From assembly GCA_000715635.1 (NCBI GenBank), contig KL569101.1, forward strand, positions 100,087 to 120,186: 20,100 nt of DNA. The letters run 5' to 3'. Below are positions 1 through 7,690 of the stretch, in pieces. The stretch comes from Streptomyces violaceus. GTDB taxonomy: Bacteria > Actinomycetota > Actinomycetes > Streptomycetales > Streptomycetaceae. Below the pieces are notes generated by a model, which was not told the DNA's origin, did no database searches, and saw nothing but the letters and a program-made list of their open reading frames with translations. Position 1 is the stretch's first letter. The number at the start of each line of letters is the position of its first letter. Both the position numbers and the translations under genes were made by a program.

Positions 1-3000
1 GCGTCAGGGCGTTGAGCGCGCCGTTGCCGCAGTCGATGCCGTAGAGGTGCACGTCGGCGATCGAGTGCGTACGGGCGATCGAGCCCGCGAGGGTGCGCAG
101 CACCTGGGAACGGCCGCTGCGCGGGGCACCGCCGATCATCAGGTGGCCGAAGGAGGAGAAGTCCACGGCGACCGGGCGGCGGGACTGGCTGGCGGGCAGG
201 TCCTCGATGCCGTACGGGGCCGGCGGCAGCTTGCCGGGGCCGCCCGCGAACGCGGGGAGTTCCACGTCGTCCAGCAGCAGCGTCTCGTCGAGCGCGGGCA
301 GCCACGGGCTGTGCTGCGGCGGGATGCCGAGCGAGCTGTTGGCGTCGCGGATCGTGTCGACGAGGACCTTGAGGTCGGTGATCTCCTCTTCCTCACGGGC
401 CTCCGCCTTGGGCTTGACCAGTGCGGTCCGGCCAAGGTCCTCCCAGGTCAGCGGGCCCACCCAGGGCATGAGCACGGCCGGGTCGGCCGCACCGGGCCGG
501 CGGCCACCCACACGGCCCGACTGGAAGGGGACCAGCGAGGCGTGGCCGAGCCGGGCGTAGGCGCGGCCCGGGGTGTTCTTGGAGATGTGCCCGGCCTCGG
601 GCGAGTCGATGACGTCGGACGACTCACCGCCGTCCGTCACGCGCAGCGCGATACGGAGGTTGGTGTTGGCGCGGATCTCGGGCGACACGACACCCGACGG
701 GCGCTGCGTGGCCAGCAGCAGGTGAATGCCGAGGGACCGGCCACGCTGGGCGATGTTGACCAGACCCGTAACGAAGTCGGGCAGATCACGCACCATGGAC
801 GCGAACTCGTCGATGACGATGAGCAGCCGGGGCACCGGCTGGTGCGACGGATCCCGGCGCACGAGATCCTGGTAGTCCTCGATGTCCTTGGCGTCGGCGG
901 CGGCCAGGATGTGCTCGCGCCGGTGCAGCTCGGCACCCAGCGACTCCAGGGCGCGCTCCACCAGGTGGGCGTCGAGGTCGGTCACCATGCCGACGGTGTG
1001 CGGCAGATGCACACAGTCCTTGAAGGCCGCGCCACCCTTGTAGTCGACCAGCACGAAGGTCATGTTCTCGGGCGTGTTCGCCACGGCCAGTGCCGCCACG
1101 ATGGTCTGCAGCAGCTCCGACTTACCGGAACCGGTCGTACCGGCGATGAGACCGTGCGGGCCGTCCTTGCGGATGTCGAGCCCGAACGGCCCGTCGTACG
1201 ACTCACCGATGACGGCCAGCGTCGACTGCCCGCCCATCCGCCACCGCGCCACGATCGCGTCGCTCGTCGGCGGCTCGAGCTGCAGCACGTCCAGTAGCCG
1301 GCTCGAACCCGGAAGCGCCGAGTCCTCGGTCTCCCCGCTGATGTCCCGCAGCGGCGACAGCGACCGGGCCAGCCGCAGACACCAGGCGGCGGAGACGAAG
1401 TCGGGCCGTACGTCCTTCAGCCGCTCAGCTCCGGCCTCCTCGACGCGCAACCTCAACCGCTCGGTACGGCTCGCCTGTTCGGGCTGCTGTGCGGTGTTGT
1501 GCCAGGCCTGGAAGGAGGGGAAACCTCCGGCGGCCTGCTGCGTCTGCTGCTGCTGGATCTGCTGGGCGGGCTCGTACTCCTGGGCCTTCGGCTCGGCGAC
1601 GACGTACGCCTGGCACTCGCCGGGCAGGAACCGCTCCTCGGCGTCCAGGCAGATGGCGAACATGGACACGGCGGGCCCTTCGCGCAGCAACCGCACCACG
1701 CCGGGGAGAGACCTGAGCCTCCGCGACCCGTCCCACACCACGACGATGTCGGGATCACCGAAGGACGACGCGGCCTGCGACTTGTTCTCCTCGGCGGCCT
1801 TCTTGCGCGCGTCGAGGATCTGCGTCAGCTCGCCGATGCGGGCACCCACGGTCTCGGCGTCGGTCCCGATGAGCGCGTTGACGTCCTGCCCACCGGAGGG
1901 CCGGGAGTGCGGCAGCCAGCGCACCCAGTCCCACGACTCCTGCGCGGCGTTCTCGCTCAGCACGTAGAACTGCACGTCCATCGGGCTGTGCAGGGCCGCG
2001 GTCTGCGCGACGGCCCACCGCCCGAGAGCACGGGCGGAGTCCCCGGGCCCGGCCATACCGATGACACCGAGGCCGCGCAGGTTCAGCGCGACCGGGGCGT
2101 CCTCGATCTTCCAGGTCACCTGCCGGCGGTGGTCGTCCTGCTCGGGGTCGTCGAGCACGACCTCGGAGGGCAGCTGCCCGGTCCCGAAGCGGACGAGGAG
2201 ATGGTCACGGTCGGTACGCCGCCGCTCCCAGAGCCGGGTCCGCGGCCCGGTCCCAAGGGCGAGGACAGTGGCGGGATCGGGTATGGCATGCCGCCGGTCG
2301 GTCCGCTCGGCGACGAGCGCGTCCTGCGCGTCCTTCTCGATCCGCTCCTTCTGCTCCTCGTACTCCTCGACCTGCTTGGCGTGGGACTTACGACCGTGCT
2401 TCTTGTCGTTGTAGTAGTTCGCGAAGAGCAGGATCGGAGCCAGGCCGGCCATGATCAGGTAGTACCAGCGCTGGAAGATCATCACCGACACGACGGCACC
2501 GACGAGCGGCGTCAGCGCCATCAGCCAGGGCAGCGGCCGGGCCTCGTAGTCGCGGGGCGGCGACGGCAGCCGGAAGTTGGTCTGCCGCTCGGGCGGGCGC
2601 AGCCGCGGAGGACGGTTGTAGTCGAGGCCGACGCCGTCGTCCGACCACTTGAGGGCGGCGTTCGGGGGCGTGTACCGGGTGAGTTCGAGGAGGGTGTTCC
2701 CGACCGCGATCTGACCACCGAGGGGCCACTCGGCGGGGCCGCCCTTCTTCTCTTCCTTCTTCTCCTGGTCCTTCTTGTCCTTCTTCTTGCCGCTCTTCTT
2801 GTTCTGGTCCTTTTTGCCCTGCTCTGCTTCGTCGTTCTCGCCGAAGGACTTCCCGTCGAGGGTGACGTGGTCCTTGTCCATGTGCACGGCGACCTGGCAG
2901 GTGCCGTCGGTGGAGACGGAGAGGGTGAGAGCCCGGGCGTCGACCTCGGGATCGTCGACACGGACGTACGAGGCGGCCCCGCTGCCGATGTCGTAGCGCC

Positions 3001-3367
3001 CGACCCCGAGCCGGTGCACGAACCCGGCGGCGGGCCCGCCGACGACGCGCAGTTCGACGAGTCCGGTGGGCTCACCCGGCAGACACCCGGACGGATCCTG
3101 GAGGCTCACGACGGCGCCCTCGCGCAGGGGCGAGCCGACGACGGTGGCGTTCGGATCGACGGCGTATCCGTCCACGTACACGAGGGGCGCGTTGTTGACC
3201 GGCGCGTGCCGGTGCTGCCCGAGCGGGATGACCTGCGCCCCGCTGAGCCCGACCTGCTTGGCCAGCTCCTGGGCGATGTCCCCCACGGTGGACTCAGGAT
3301 CGGCATCGAGCACGACGTCGGCGGTGCCGCCGCCGTACGGGTCGACGACGGTCAGAGTCAGGCGCAC
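1..3367 (-). CDS. eccC: FHA-containing FtsK/SpoIIIE ATPase, EccC/EssC-type T7SS motor (3' end beyond window)
   Basis: This would be the membrane ATPase that recognises WXG100 substrates and drives type VII secretion. The GTG start at 3367 follows a clear GGGGAGG site with 7-base spacing. About 1122 residues are visible and the frame is still open at base 1. Residues 1-100 and about 110-260 look like two N-terminal beta-rich FHA-type domains. The second is interrupted by a lysine/glutamate-rich insert (about residues 180-205). Two membrane helices lie near residues 278-325, followed by a charged helical stretch. The first FtsK domain has Walker A GTTGSGKS at residues 743-750 and Walker B LLIVIDEFA near residue 850. 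A second ATPase domain starts near the left edge with GGAPRSGRSQ, where Arg replaces the Walker lysine. The FHA-first order resembles EssC of Firmicutes more than mycobacterial EccC, which lacks FHA domains. It is divergent from the WXG100 gene at 3731. The family call is firm; the exact subtype is less so. Confidence 0.93.
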   Translation of the reverse strand, partial: MRLTLTVVDPYGGGTADVVLDADPESTVGDIAQELAKQVGLSGAQVIPLGQHRHAPVNNAPLVYVDGYAVDPNATVVGSPLREGAVVSLQDPSGCLPGEPTGLVELRVVGGPAAGFVHRLGVGRYDIGSGAASYVRVDDPEVDARALTLSVSTDGTCQVAVHMDKDHVTLDGKSFGENDEAEQGKKDQNKKSGKKKDKKDQEKKEEKKGGPAEWPLGGQIAVGNTLLELTRYTPPNAALKWSDDGVGLDYNRPPRLRPPERQTNFRLPSPPRDYEARPLPWLMALTPLVGAVVSVMIFQRWYYLIMAGLAPILLFANYYNDKKHGRKSHAKQVEEYEEQKERIEKDAQDALVAERTDRRHAIPDPATVLALGTGPRTRLWERRRTDRDHLLVRFGTGQLPSEVVLDDPEQDDHRRQVTWKIEDAPVALNLRGLGVIGMAGPGDSARALGRWAVAQTAALHSPMDVQFYVLSENAAQESWDWVRWLPHSRPSGGQDVNALIGTDAETVGARIGELTQILDARKKAAEENKSQAASSFGDPDIVVVWDGSRRLRSLPGVVRLLREGPAVSMFAICLDAEERFLPGECQAYVVAEPKAQEYEPAQQIQQQQTQQAAGGFPSFQAWHNTAQQPEQASRTERLRLRVEEAGAERLKDVRPDFVSAAWCLRLARSLSPLRDISGETEDSALPGSSRLLDVLQLEPPTSDAIVARWRMGGQSTLAVIGESYDGPFGLDIRKDGPHGLIAGTTGSGKSELLQTIVAALAVANTPENMTFVLVDYKGGAAFKDCVHLPHTVGMVTDLDAHLVERALESLGAELHRREHILAAADAKDIEDYQDLVRRDPSHQPVPRLLIVIDEFASMVRDLPDFVTGLVNIAQRGRSLGIHLLLATQRPSGVVSPEIRANTNLRIALRVTDGGESSDVIDSPEAGHISKNTPGRAYARLGHASLVPFQSGRVGGRRPGAADPAVLMPWVGPLTWEDLGRTALVKPKAEAREEEEITDLKVLVDTIRDANSSLGIPPQHSPWLPALDETLLLDDVELPAFAGGPGKLPPAPYGIEDLPASQSRRPVAVDFSSFGHLMIGGAPRSGRSQVLRTLAGSIARTHSIADVHLYGIDCGNGALNALT

Positions 3368-3730
3368 GACTAGTCCTCCCCGTGCCACTGGGCCGGTGTG
3401 GCCGCTGTGGTGTCTGTCGCTGTGTCCGCTGTCTGTTCGCTTCAGTCACGCGGGTCACAGTCGTAAGGGACGATATCCGTTCGGTACGACGGTGAGGCAA
3501 TGGGGAGGCGCCGAGACGTTCCCGATGGCAACGTCGTACACGACTTCATGACGGCTCGTTCACAAGGCGGGGATGTGGCACCACAGGCCACACCCGTAAG
3601 CTGCAACCGCAAGAGCGGACGATCACACCGGTTGCCACGTGCGATCAGTAACTCGACCTGTGGGTCGATGAGTCCGCAAACAGGGAGCCACGGGGGTTGG
3701 CCCTGCGGCGTTGTGAGAGGGAGCGGCTTC
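3368..3730. promoter_or_regulatory. Divergent intergenic region between the T7SS ATPase and WXG100 genes
   Basis: These 363 bases separate two divergently read genes and must hold promoters for both, but I see no convincing -10/-35 pair. Near 3444-3462 there is a TCAC-N4-GTCA arrangement. Around 3460-3490 GTCGTA and TACGAC form a loose dyad. Reading frames through the region have poor codon bias and no ribosome-binding sites, so I call no gene here. Confidence 0.4.
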
Positions 3731-4033
3731 ATGGCCAAGGACCTTGATGTCACTTATCAGGACATGCGGGATGCTGCCAAGCATGTCGTGAAGGAGAAGG
3801 AAAAGCTCCAGGAGAAGCTCGAGGGCCTCCGCAAGTACATCAACAACCTCGTGCAGGGCGGCTACGTCACGAAGAGCTCGTCGAAGGCGTTCGACGAGAA
3901 CTTCGACGAGTTCGTGAAGGGCACGAAGGACACGCTCGACGGTCTGGACGGCATGGGTGACTACCTGACCATGGCTGCGGACAAGTTCGAGCAGATTGAT
4001 GACGAGCTGGCTAAGCAGGCTCGGAGCAAGTAG
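3731..4033 (+). CDS. WXG100-family (EsxA/YukE-like) T7SS substrate
   Basis: This is a 100-residue, almost fully helical, highly charged protein with the size and helix-turn-helix layout of WXG100 secreted proteins. Such proteins are exported as dimers by EccC/EssC motors. The ATG at 3731 is preceded by GAGAGGGAG, which supports it over in-frame upstream starts; the upstream extension has poor codon bias. Helix 1 covers about residues 8-40 and helix 2 about residues 50-97. The turn at residues 43-47 reads GGYVT, so the usual W-x-G is replaced by Y-V-T. The C-terminus (DDELAKQARSK) is lysine/arginine-rich. Position directly opposite the FtsK-type ATPase is the classic WXG100 context. The family call is strong; which dimer partner it uses is not visible. 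Confidence 0.88.
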   Translation: MAKDLDVTYQDMRDAAKHVVKEKEKLQEKLEGLRKYINNLVQGGYVTKSSSKAFDENFDEFVKGTKDTLDGLDGMGDYLTMAADKFEQIDDELAKQARSK

Positions 4034-4045
4034 GGGCCAGGTGTT

Positions 4046-4082
4046 TGTCCGGTGCCGGCGGCGGGGCTGCCGGTGCCGGGCA
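4046..4082. terminator. Strong G+C-rich hairpin between convergent genes
   Basis: The arms at 4046-4059 and 4069-4082 pair over 14 positions, with three G-T wobbles in the written orientation, around a 9-base loop. It lies 12 bases past the WXG100 stop and 22 bases before the stop of the opposing gene. That position suits a bidirectional terminator. There is no U-tract on either side, which is common in Streptomyces. Confidence 0.6.
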
Positions 4083-4104
4083 GGCGTCCGGTCGACGGGG
4101 TGTG

Positions 4105-4785
4105 TCAGTTGTGGGGGAGAGGCTGCCGGAGCACGTGCATGTGCAGGTCGCTGCGGAGCTCTTCCGTATCGACGCGTAGCCAGGATCCGTCACGGAAGCG
4201 TATGAGCAGAATCCTCGTCTCGAACTCACCGGAGAAGGGGTCGACGAGGGTTGCTTCCGAGGCGGGAATGCGGGCGACGACCTGCAGACGCTTCTCCCGC
4301 CCCACGCTGACGCGCTTCGGCGGAGCCGCCAGGACGATCCCCTCCTCGGTCGCGAACAGCATGCGCTCGTGGTGGGTTGAGTGGCTGTACCAACGCAGCA
4401 GGAACTGCCCGGCGTTGCCGTCCCAGTTTCCGTCGAAGACCTTGTCGAGGTCTTGTCGGGCGATGGTGGCGTCCCGGCGCCTGTCCTCTTCCTTCTTGGC
4501 ACGCCGCCGCTCCTTTTCTTCCTTCGTGTCGAGGGCTCGCTTGACGGCTTCTTCCGCCTCGGCCAGAAGGCTCAACAGCATGATGAGGGGCACGAACGGC
4601 GCACCGAGCACCACGCCGATCATGCCCAGCGGGGGCAGCATGGCAGGGCGGAGACGGGGGTTGCCCGCGGCCTGCAGTACGTCCGCGGGGGGTTGCGGGA
4701 TCTTGCCGATCCAGCACCAGTCGCCGGCTTCGACTTGAATGCCGAGGCGGTCCGTTGCCATGCGCTGCTTGCTCCTAGGTGTCAC
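4105..4785 (-). CDS. PH-like domain protein with N-terminal hydrophobic segment, T7SS-associated, function unknown
   Basis: I do not recognise a named family. The GTG at 4785 follows AGGAG at 9 bases; an ATG at 4761 also follows AGGAG and is a plausible alternative. Residues 54-76 are hydrophobic and proline-rich (one or two membrane passes). Residues 77-107 form a highly charged probable coiled coil. Residues about 118-215 look like a beta-rich PH-like domain ending in the motif FRDGSWLRVDTEE. The same F-x-D-G-S-W-x-R-L block closes the beta region of the proteins at 11431-12105 and 12888-13805, so I group these three as one loose family. The gene is divergent from the small membrane protein at 4833 and convergent with the WXG100 gene. 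A role in bringing T7SS parts to the membrane is only inference. Confidence 0.72.
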   Translation of the reverse strand: MTPRSKQRMATDRLGIQVEAGDWCWIGKIPQPPADVLQAAGNPRLRPAMLPPLGMIGVVLGAPFVPLIMLLSLLAEAEEAVKRALDTKEEKERRRAKKEEDRRRDATIARQDLDKVFDGNWDGNAGQFLLRWYSHSTHHERMLFATEEGIVLAAPPKRVSVGREKRLQVVARIPASEATLVDPFSGEFETRILLIRFRDGSWLRVDTEELRSDLHMHVLRQPLPHN

Positions 4786-4832
4786 GTTAGGACTCTCCTG
4801 ATGACGAGGGTTGTATAGAGAAGGACGGACAA

Positions 4833-5417
4833 GTGGGCAAACAGGCTGGAAAAGCAGCAGAAAGGGGCTCCGGGGAACGATTCCGGGCGCGGGACGGCTT
4901 TGGCCTTGCCGGGATGATTCTCCTCCTGGTCGCAGTCCTGGCCGTACTCCTCCTGGTCATGGGCCTCTGGAAGCGCTTCGCGCGCGAGACCGCACCCACA
5001 CTGGTGAACCTGCCAGGTGGCTCCTGGACAATCGGGGGCGCCCTCGGGCTGATCTCTGTCCTGGGGGTGTTCGGTGCACTGAGGTGCTCGGCCGCATCGC
5101 CGGCTGGTACACGGCTGACCCGTGCACTGCGGGCCATCGGCACGGCAGCGTGCTGCGCGGCGGCATTCGGCCCGTTCTTCTACCTCCTGGGCGCCCTCCC
5201 CGGCAAGAACTGCCGCTCTTATGACACGAGTTGTTCCTACCTGCCCGGAACGGGCAGCGCATTCTTGGCATACGTCGTCAGCGCCGGCGCGGTGGGGTGG
5301 TTCCTCTACCGCTGGGGCGGCGCCAGGGACGAGATGCGGGCAGCGCGGGAGCGGGAAAGGTTGCGGAGGCTTCGGAAGAAGGGCAAGGGGAGGAGCCGGG
5401 CGGCACGTGGTCGATAG
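4833..5417 (+). CDS. Small multi-pass membrane protein, unknown function
   Basis: This 194-residue protein starts at a GTG preceded by GAGAAGGAC. It has a basic N-terminus and then about four hydrophobic segments: near residues 24-46, 64-84, 103-123 and 143-160. Between segments three and four is a short loop with two cysteines (NCRSYDTSCSY) that could form an extracytoplasmic disulfide. The C-terminal 35 residues are strongly basic and Arg-rich, as expected for a cytoplasmic tail. It shares a 47-base divergent promoter region with the PH-like gene at 4785. I see no enzyme motif. The coding call rests on length, third-position G+C and the membrane pattern. Confidence 0.75.
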   Translation: MGKQAGKAAERGSGERFRARDGFGLAGMILLLVAVLAVLLLVMGLWKRFARETAPTLVNLPGGSWTIGGALGLISVLGVFGALRCSAASPAGTRLTRALRAIGTAACCAAAFGPFFYLLGALPGKNCRSYDTSCSYLPGTGSAFLAYVVSAGAVGWFLYRWGGARDEMRAARERERLRRLRKKGKGRSRAARGR

Positions 5418-5503
5418 GACGGCGGCAACCGTTCTTGCGGCATGCTGATGGCACCGGAGATCGGGGCTGTGCCCGACGTGGCCCGCCTGTTGACTGACGC
5501 AAC

Positions 5504-5815
5504 TCACTCCGGGTTCGGATTGAGCCAGACACTGCGGGCGAATTCATCGAAAAGGCTCATGTTCACCGTCAGCCGTAGACCTGATGCTCCTCGGGCCACC
5601 AGCCATAATTGAGGGAGCCGCTGAGAGATCCCTCGGCCTCGAAGTACCGCAAGCAGCGCAGCCCCCGCCCCATCCGTTCGGATTCGAACGTCACGACATC
5701 CGGCAGGCGGGCGGGGGTTTCTTCGGTAGCCTGTACCGCCCTACGAAGCCCCAAGTCCCGGTCCTTGCCAGCGACGCAATACGTCGACCGAGTCGACAGT
5801 GGAAAGATGGACTGG
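5504..5815 (-). pseudogene. Decayed 3' copy of the gene at 6071-6664
   Basis: Read on the minus strand, this segment matches the C-terminal half of the 197-residue protein at 6071-6664. Matching blocks include DRDLGLRRAVQATEE, GLRCLRYFEAEG and SLNYGWWPEEHQVY, and finally FDEFARSVWLNPNPE followed by a stop. A deletion of roughly 35 bases between HQVY and the final block shifts the frame, so the relic meets a stop just after HQVYG. The N-terminal half is missing and no start or ribosome-binding site is visible. The intact gene and this relic are in direct orientation, consistent with a tandem duplication followed by decay. Confidence 0.85.
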
Positions 5816-5817
5816 GG

Positions 5818-5960
5818 TCAACACGACTTCCAAGACGTACGCGTGCGGGCGTCGGCAAGAGTCGGCTGCGAGGGTAGGACACGAGCCGTGCCGCCGACGT
5901 AGGTCTGCATGACCGGGAAGTCGTGTCCCTGCCCTCTCGCTGCTGCAGCTTGCGCGTCCC
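5818..5960 (-). pseudogene. Relic of the DFPVM/PH-like protein family
   Basis: The minus-strand frame ending at 5818 contains GHDFPVMQTYVGGTARVLPSQ. This matches the signature DDFPVMWADPGDTARALPWQ of the protein at 11431-12105 and EDFPVMWAASGTIARTLPWQ at 12888-13805. At the DNA level the plus strand shows GACCGGGAAGTCGT in all the corresponding places, up to small changes. Homology stops soon after, and the PH-like half with its DGSW motif is absent. It lies directly upstream of the other relic at 5504-5815. Confidence 0.6.
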
Positions 5961-6070
5961 GCATCTGGTCGACGGTCTTCCGTCCGCAGAACAGAGAAGC
6001 TCTCCGGCTAGGGTAAACACGTCGCGATGGTGATTCACGCAGAAACTCCCACGTCCTGGTGCAACCATTG

Positions 6071-6664
6071 TCACTCAGGGTTCGGGTTGAGCCAGATACT
6101 CCGGGCGAAGTCATCGAAAATGTCGATGTTGGTTGCCAGCCATCCGATTTCCGCTGTCACGGTGCGCAATGAGACGTATACTTGGTGCTCCTCAGACCAC
6201 CAACCATAGTTGAGGGATACGCCCAACTCCCCTTCGTCGCCGAAATAACGAAGGCAACGTAGCCCAGGCCCCACGCGGTCGGAGTCGAAAGACTCGATGT
6301 CGGGTGGACGGACGGCGTTCTTCTCTGTCGCCTGGACGACGGTACGCAGATTTGCATCGCGGTCTTCGCCTTCTGGCTGCACCACGAGAGCATAGAAGGG
6401 CTGCGGAAGCCTCCGCGGATCAGCGCCGTAGAGAAAGGCCTGATGTGCTGGAACGTCCGGAATCGGGTGGGCCTTGATCAGGTGTCGGAAGCGATTAGCC
6501 AATGCGTCCTTGTTGGGACTCCGCCACCATTTCTTATGGCGCCGATACATGATCTCCGCACAGGTAGTGGCCCAATCCTCGATTTCATGCTTGTTTTCGG
6601 ACGTCCAATGCAGCGGCATGAGAAACCACTCGGTTGGATCGGCCTCGGTTTCGAAGAAGATCAC
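6071..6664 (-). CDS. Conserved cassette-A protein of unknown function
   Basis: This 197-residue protein has no family I recognise. It is soluble, rich in Trp and acidic residues, with no signal peptide or membrane helix. A helical N-terminal region (about residues 15-65) precedes an alpha/beta region with PQPFYALVVQPEGEDRD, GLRCLRYFGDEGE and LNYGWWSEEHQVYVSLRTVTAEIGWLA, ending in FDDFARSIWLNPNPE. The GTG start overlaps the stop of the upstream gene as GTGA, so translation is probably coupled. It is the last gene of the cassette that starts at 9318. A 3' fragment of a second copy lies just downstream, showing the family is prone to duplication. An immunity or chaperone role is possible from position only. 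Confidence 0.72.
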   Translation of the reverse strand: MIFFETEADPTEWFLMPLHWTSENKHEIEDWATTCAEIMYRRHKKWWRSPNKDALANRFRHLIKAHPIPDVPAHQAFLYGADPRRLPQPFYALVVQPEGEDRDANLRTVVQATEKNAVRPPDIESFDSDRVGPGLRCLRYFGDEGELGVSLNYGWWSEEHQVYVSLRTVTAEIGWLATNIDIFDDFARSIWLNPNPE

Positions 6665-7293
6665 GCGTAGCTCCAGCGGAAAGTCGTCATTACAGCATCA
6701 AAAAGGTCGACGAGAGCAGAAGTGAAATCGCTGTCAGGTTTCCCGTCACCCACGGTGCTGAAGGTAACTGTCAGCCAGTGCGGAAGAGGGCTGTCAGGAA
6801 GAGGGAGTACGTATTCGATTCGTCGCGAGGAAAAGCTTCCTTCAGAGTCGTCGACAGGTGGAACGACTCTCTCGATACGAGTGCCTCGTGAGCCGTCAAT
6901 ATCGACAGGCTCACTGTTCCCACGACCGACTGTCAGCGCTCCAAGTACGTCGTTCGGCTGGATGCCTGCTCCTGCACCGGAAGTCTGGGAAACGACAAAA
7001 GATGCTGGAGCCAGGGTACTCCGTACGCGCTGCACGGGCAGATAGAGCAGGATCCCATTCGCTTTTGCTGCTTTTCTGGCTGCCTTTTTAAGTCGCTTAA
7101 AGAGTTCCATCCGTAGCTTGCTGACGTCATCTTTAGGGAGATCGTCAGGCAGTTGGCCAATGGAATTATCAACGATCCGCAGAATTGAGTCATTCATGGA
7201 CTCGTCGCGAAGATCGATTTTATCCCACCCGGGTGGAGTGATGAGATTGAAGCCGATAGGGGCGAGGGGCCCCGTCGGACTCGGCTCAGCCAC
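6661..7293 (-). CDS. Helper-like soluble protein, paralogous to the protein at 12114-12848
   Basis: This is a 210-residue soluble protein. It starts with a short proline-rich segment and then a 'P-x-G-W' strand (ITPPGWDKIDL). A charged, lysine-rich helix follows (about residues 60-80), then beta-rich sequence. It ends in the pattern LPLPDSPLPHWLTVTFSTV...SALVDLFDAVMTTFRW. The C-terminal pattern 'P-x-P-x-(S/G)-P, aromatic beta strand, then a helix with LMxAVLxTVxF' recurs in the 244-residue protein of cassette B. I infer the two are diverged members of one family. The overall plan resembles Mog1/PsbP/LpqN-like folds, but that is weak. The GTG at 7293 overlaps the preceding gene by 8 bases, and its stop overlaps the following GTG. 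This argues for obligate co-expression with both. Confidence 0.7.
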   Translation of the reverse strand: MAEPSPTGPLAPIGFNLITPPGWDKIDLRDESMNDSILRIVDNSIGQLPDDLPKDDVSKLRMELFKRLKKAARKAAKANGILLYLPVQRVRSTLAPASFVVSQTSGAGAGIQPNDVLGALTVGRGNSEPVDIDGSRGTRIERVVPPVDDSEGSFSSRRIEYVLPLPDSPLPHWLTVTFSTVGDGKPDSDFTSALVDLFDAVMTTFRWSYA

Positions 7294-7666
7294 GACGCAG
7301 CCTTTCCACGCACCATGAACCTACAACAAGAAGCGGAAGTAGAGGCGCTATGAAGACGCCGGGCCAGATGCCTGTGACCCAAGCAGCGAAGAAGAGCCCG
7401 GAAGAAGCGGCCAACACGCCTGTGAGGCCCTCGGGACGTTGCGAGGGGAGTGGATGCTTGAAAAAGATGGCCAGCAGTATGGCGATGGCCACACCTACGA
7501 TCGCGCGTTGAATCCAGTAAATGACATCCTTCGCCGGGTCGGGAGCCGCGGACCCCAGGGCTGCAATGAAGATCGAGCACATTCCCACGATGAGGCACAA
7601 TTTGGCCAGGCCGGTTGGCCCTTCACCCAAGCGCCCAAAAGCATGACTTCGTCGATTTGCTTCCAT
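7286..7666 (-). CDS. Small four-helix membrane protein of cassette A
   Basis: This 126-residue protein starts at an ATG preceded by AGAGGAGAG, 24 bases after the effector-like gene. After a basic N-terminus it has four hydrophobic segments: near residues 20-42, 50-68, 80-96 and 99-118. It then ends in a short basic tail (ERLRRG). No catalytic motif is visible. In toxin-immunity cassettes, small polytopic proteins just after the exported protein are often immunity proteins for membrane-active toxins. Given the hydrophobic core of the upstream protein this is a reasonable hypothesis, not a demonstrated role. Confidence 0.72.
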   Translation of the reverse strand: MEANRRSHAFGRLGEGPTGLAKLCLIVGMCSIFIAALGSAAPDPAKDVIYWIQRAIVGVAIAILLAIFFKHPLPSQRPEGLTGVLAASSGLFFAAWVTGIWPGVFIAPLLPLLVVGSWCVERLRRG

Positions 7667-7690
7667 AGCGTCTCTCCTCTGATCGAACTG

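Noticed and set aside
1..1297. Long plus-strand open frame opposite the ATPase gene
   Set aside because: It is antisense to the FtsK/SpoIIIE gene, has composition typical of G+C-rich shadow frames (Arg/Gly/His-rich), and no family features.
1499..3373. 624-codon plus-strand frame
   Set aside because: It is the antisense shadow of the ATPase gene; its Leu/Val-rich runs come from the lysine-rich and acidic stretches on the other strand.
3444..3462. Possible BldD-type operator (TCAC-N4-GTCA)
   Set aside because: The half-sites are one base closer than the BldD consensus and the central bases do not match, so I would not call it.
5691..6074. Minus-strand frame with a Cys-Val-Asn-His-His start that could suggest a nuclease-like toxin tip
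   Set aside because: It has no start signal and poor codon bias, and it overlaps the better-supported DFPVM relic in another frame.
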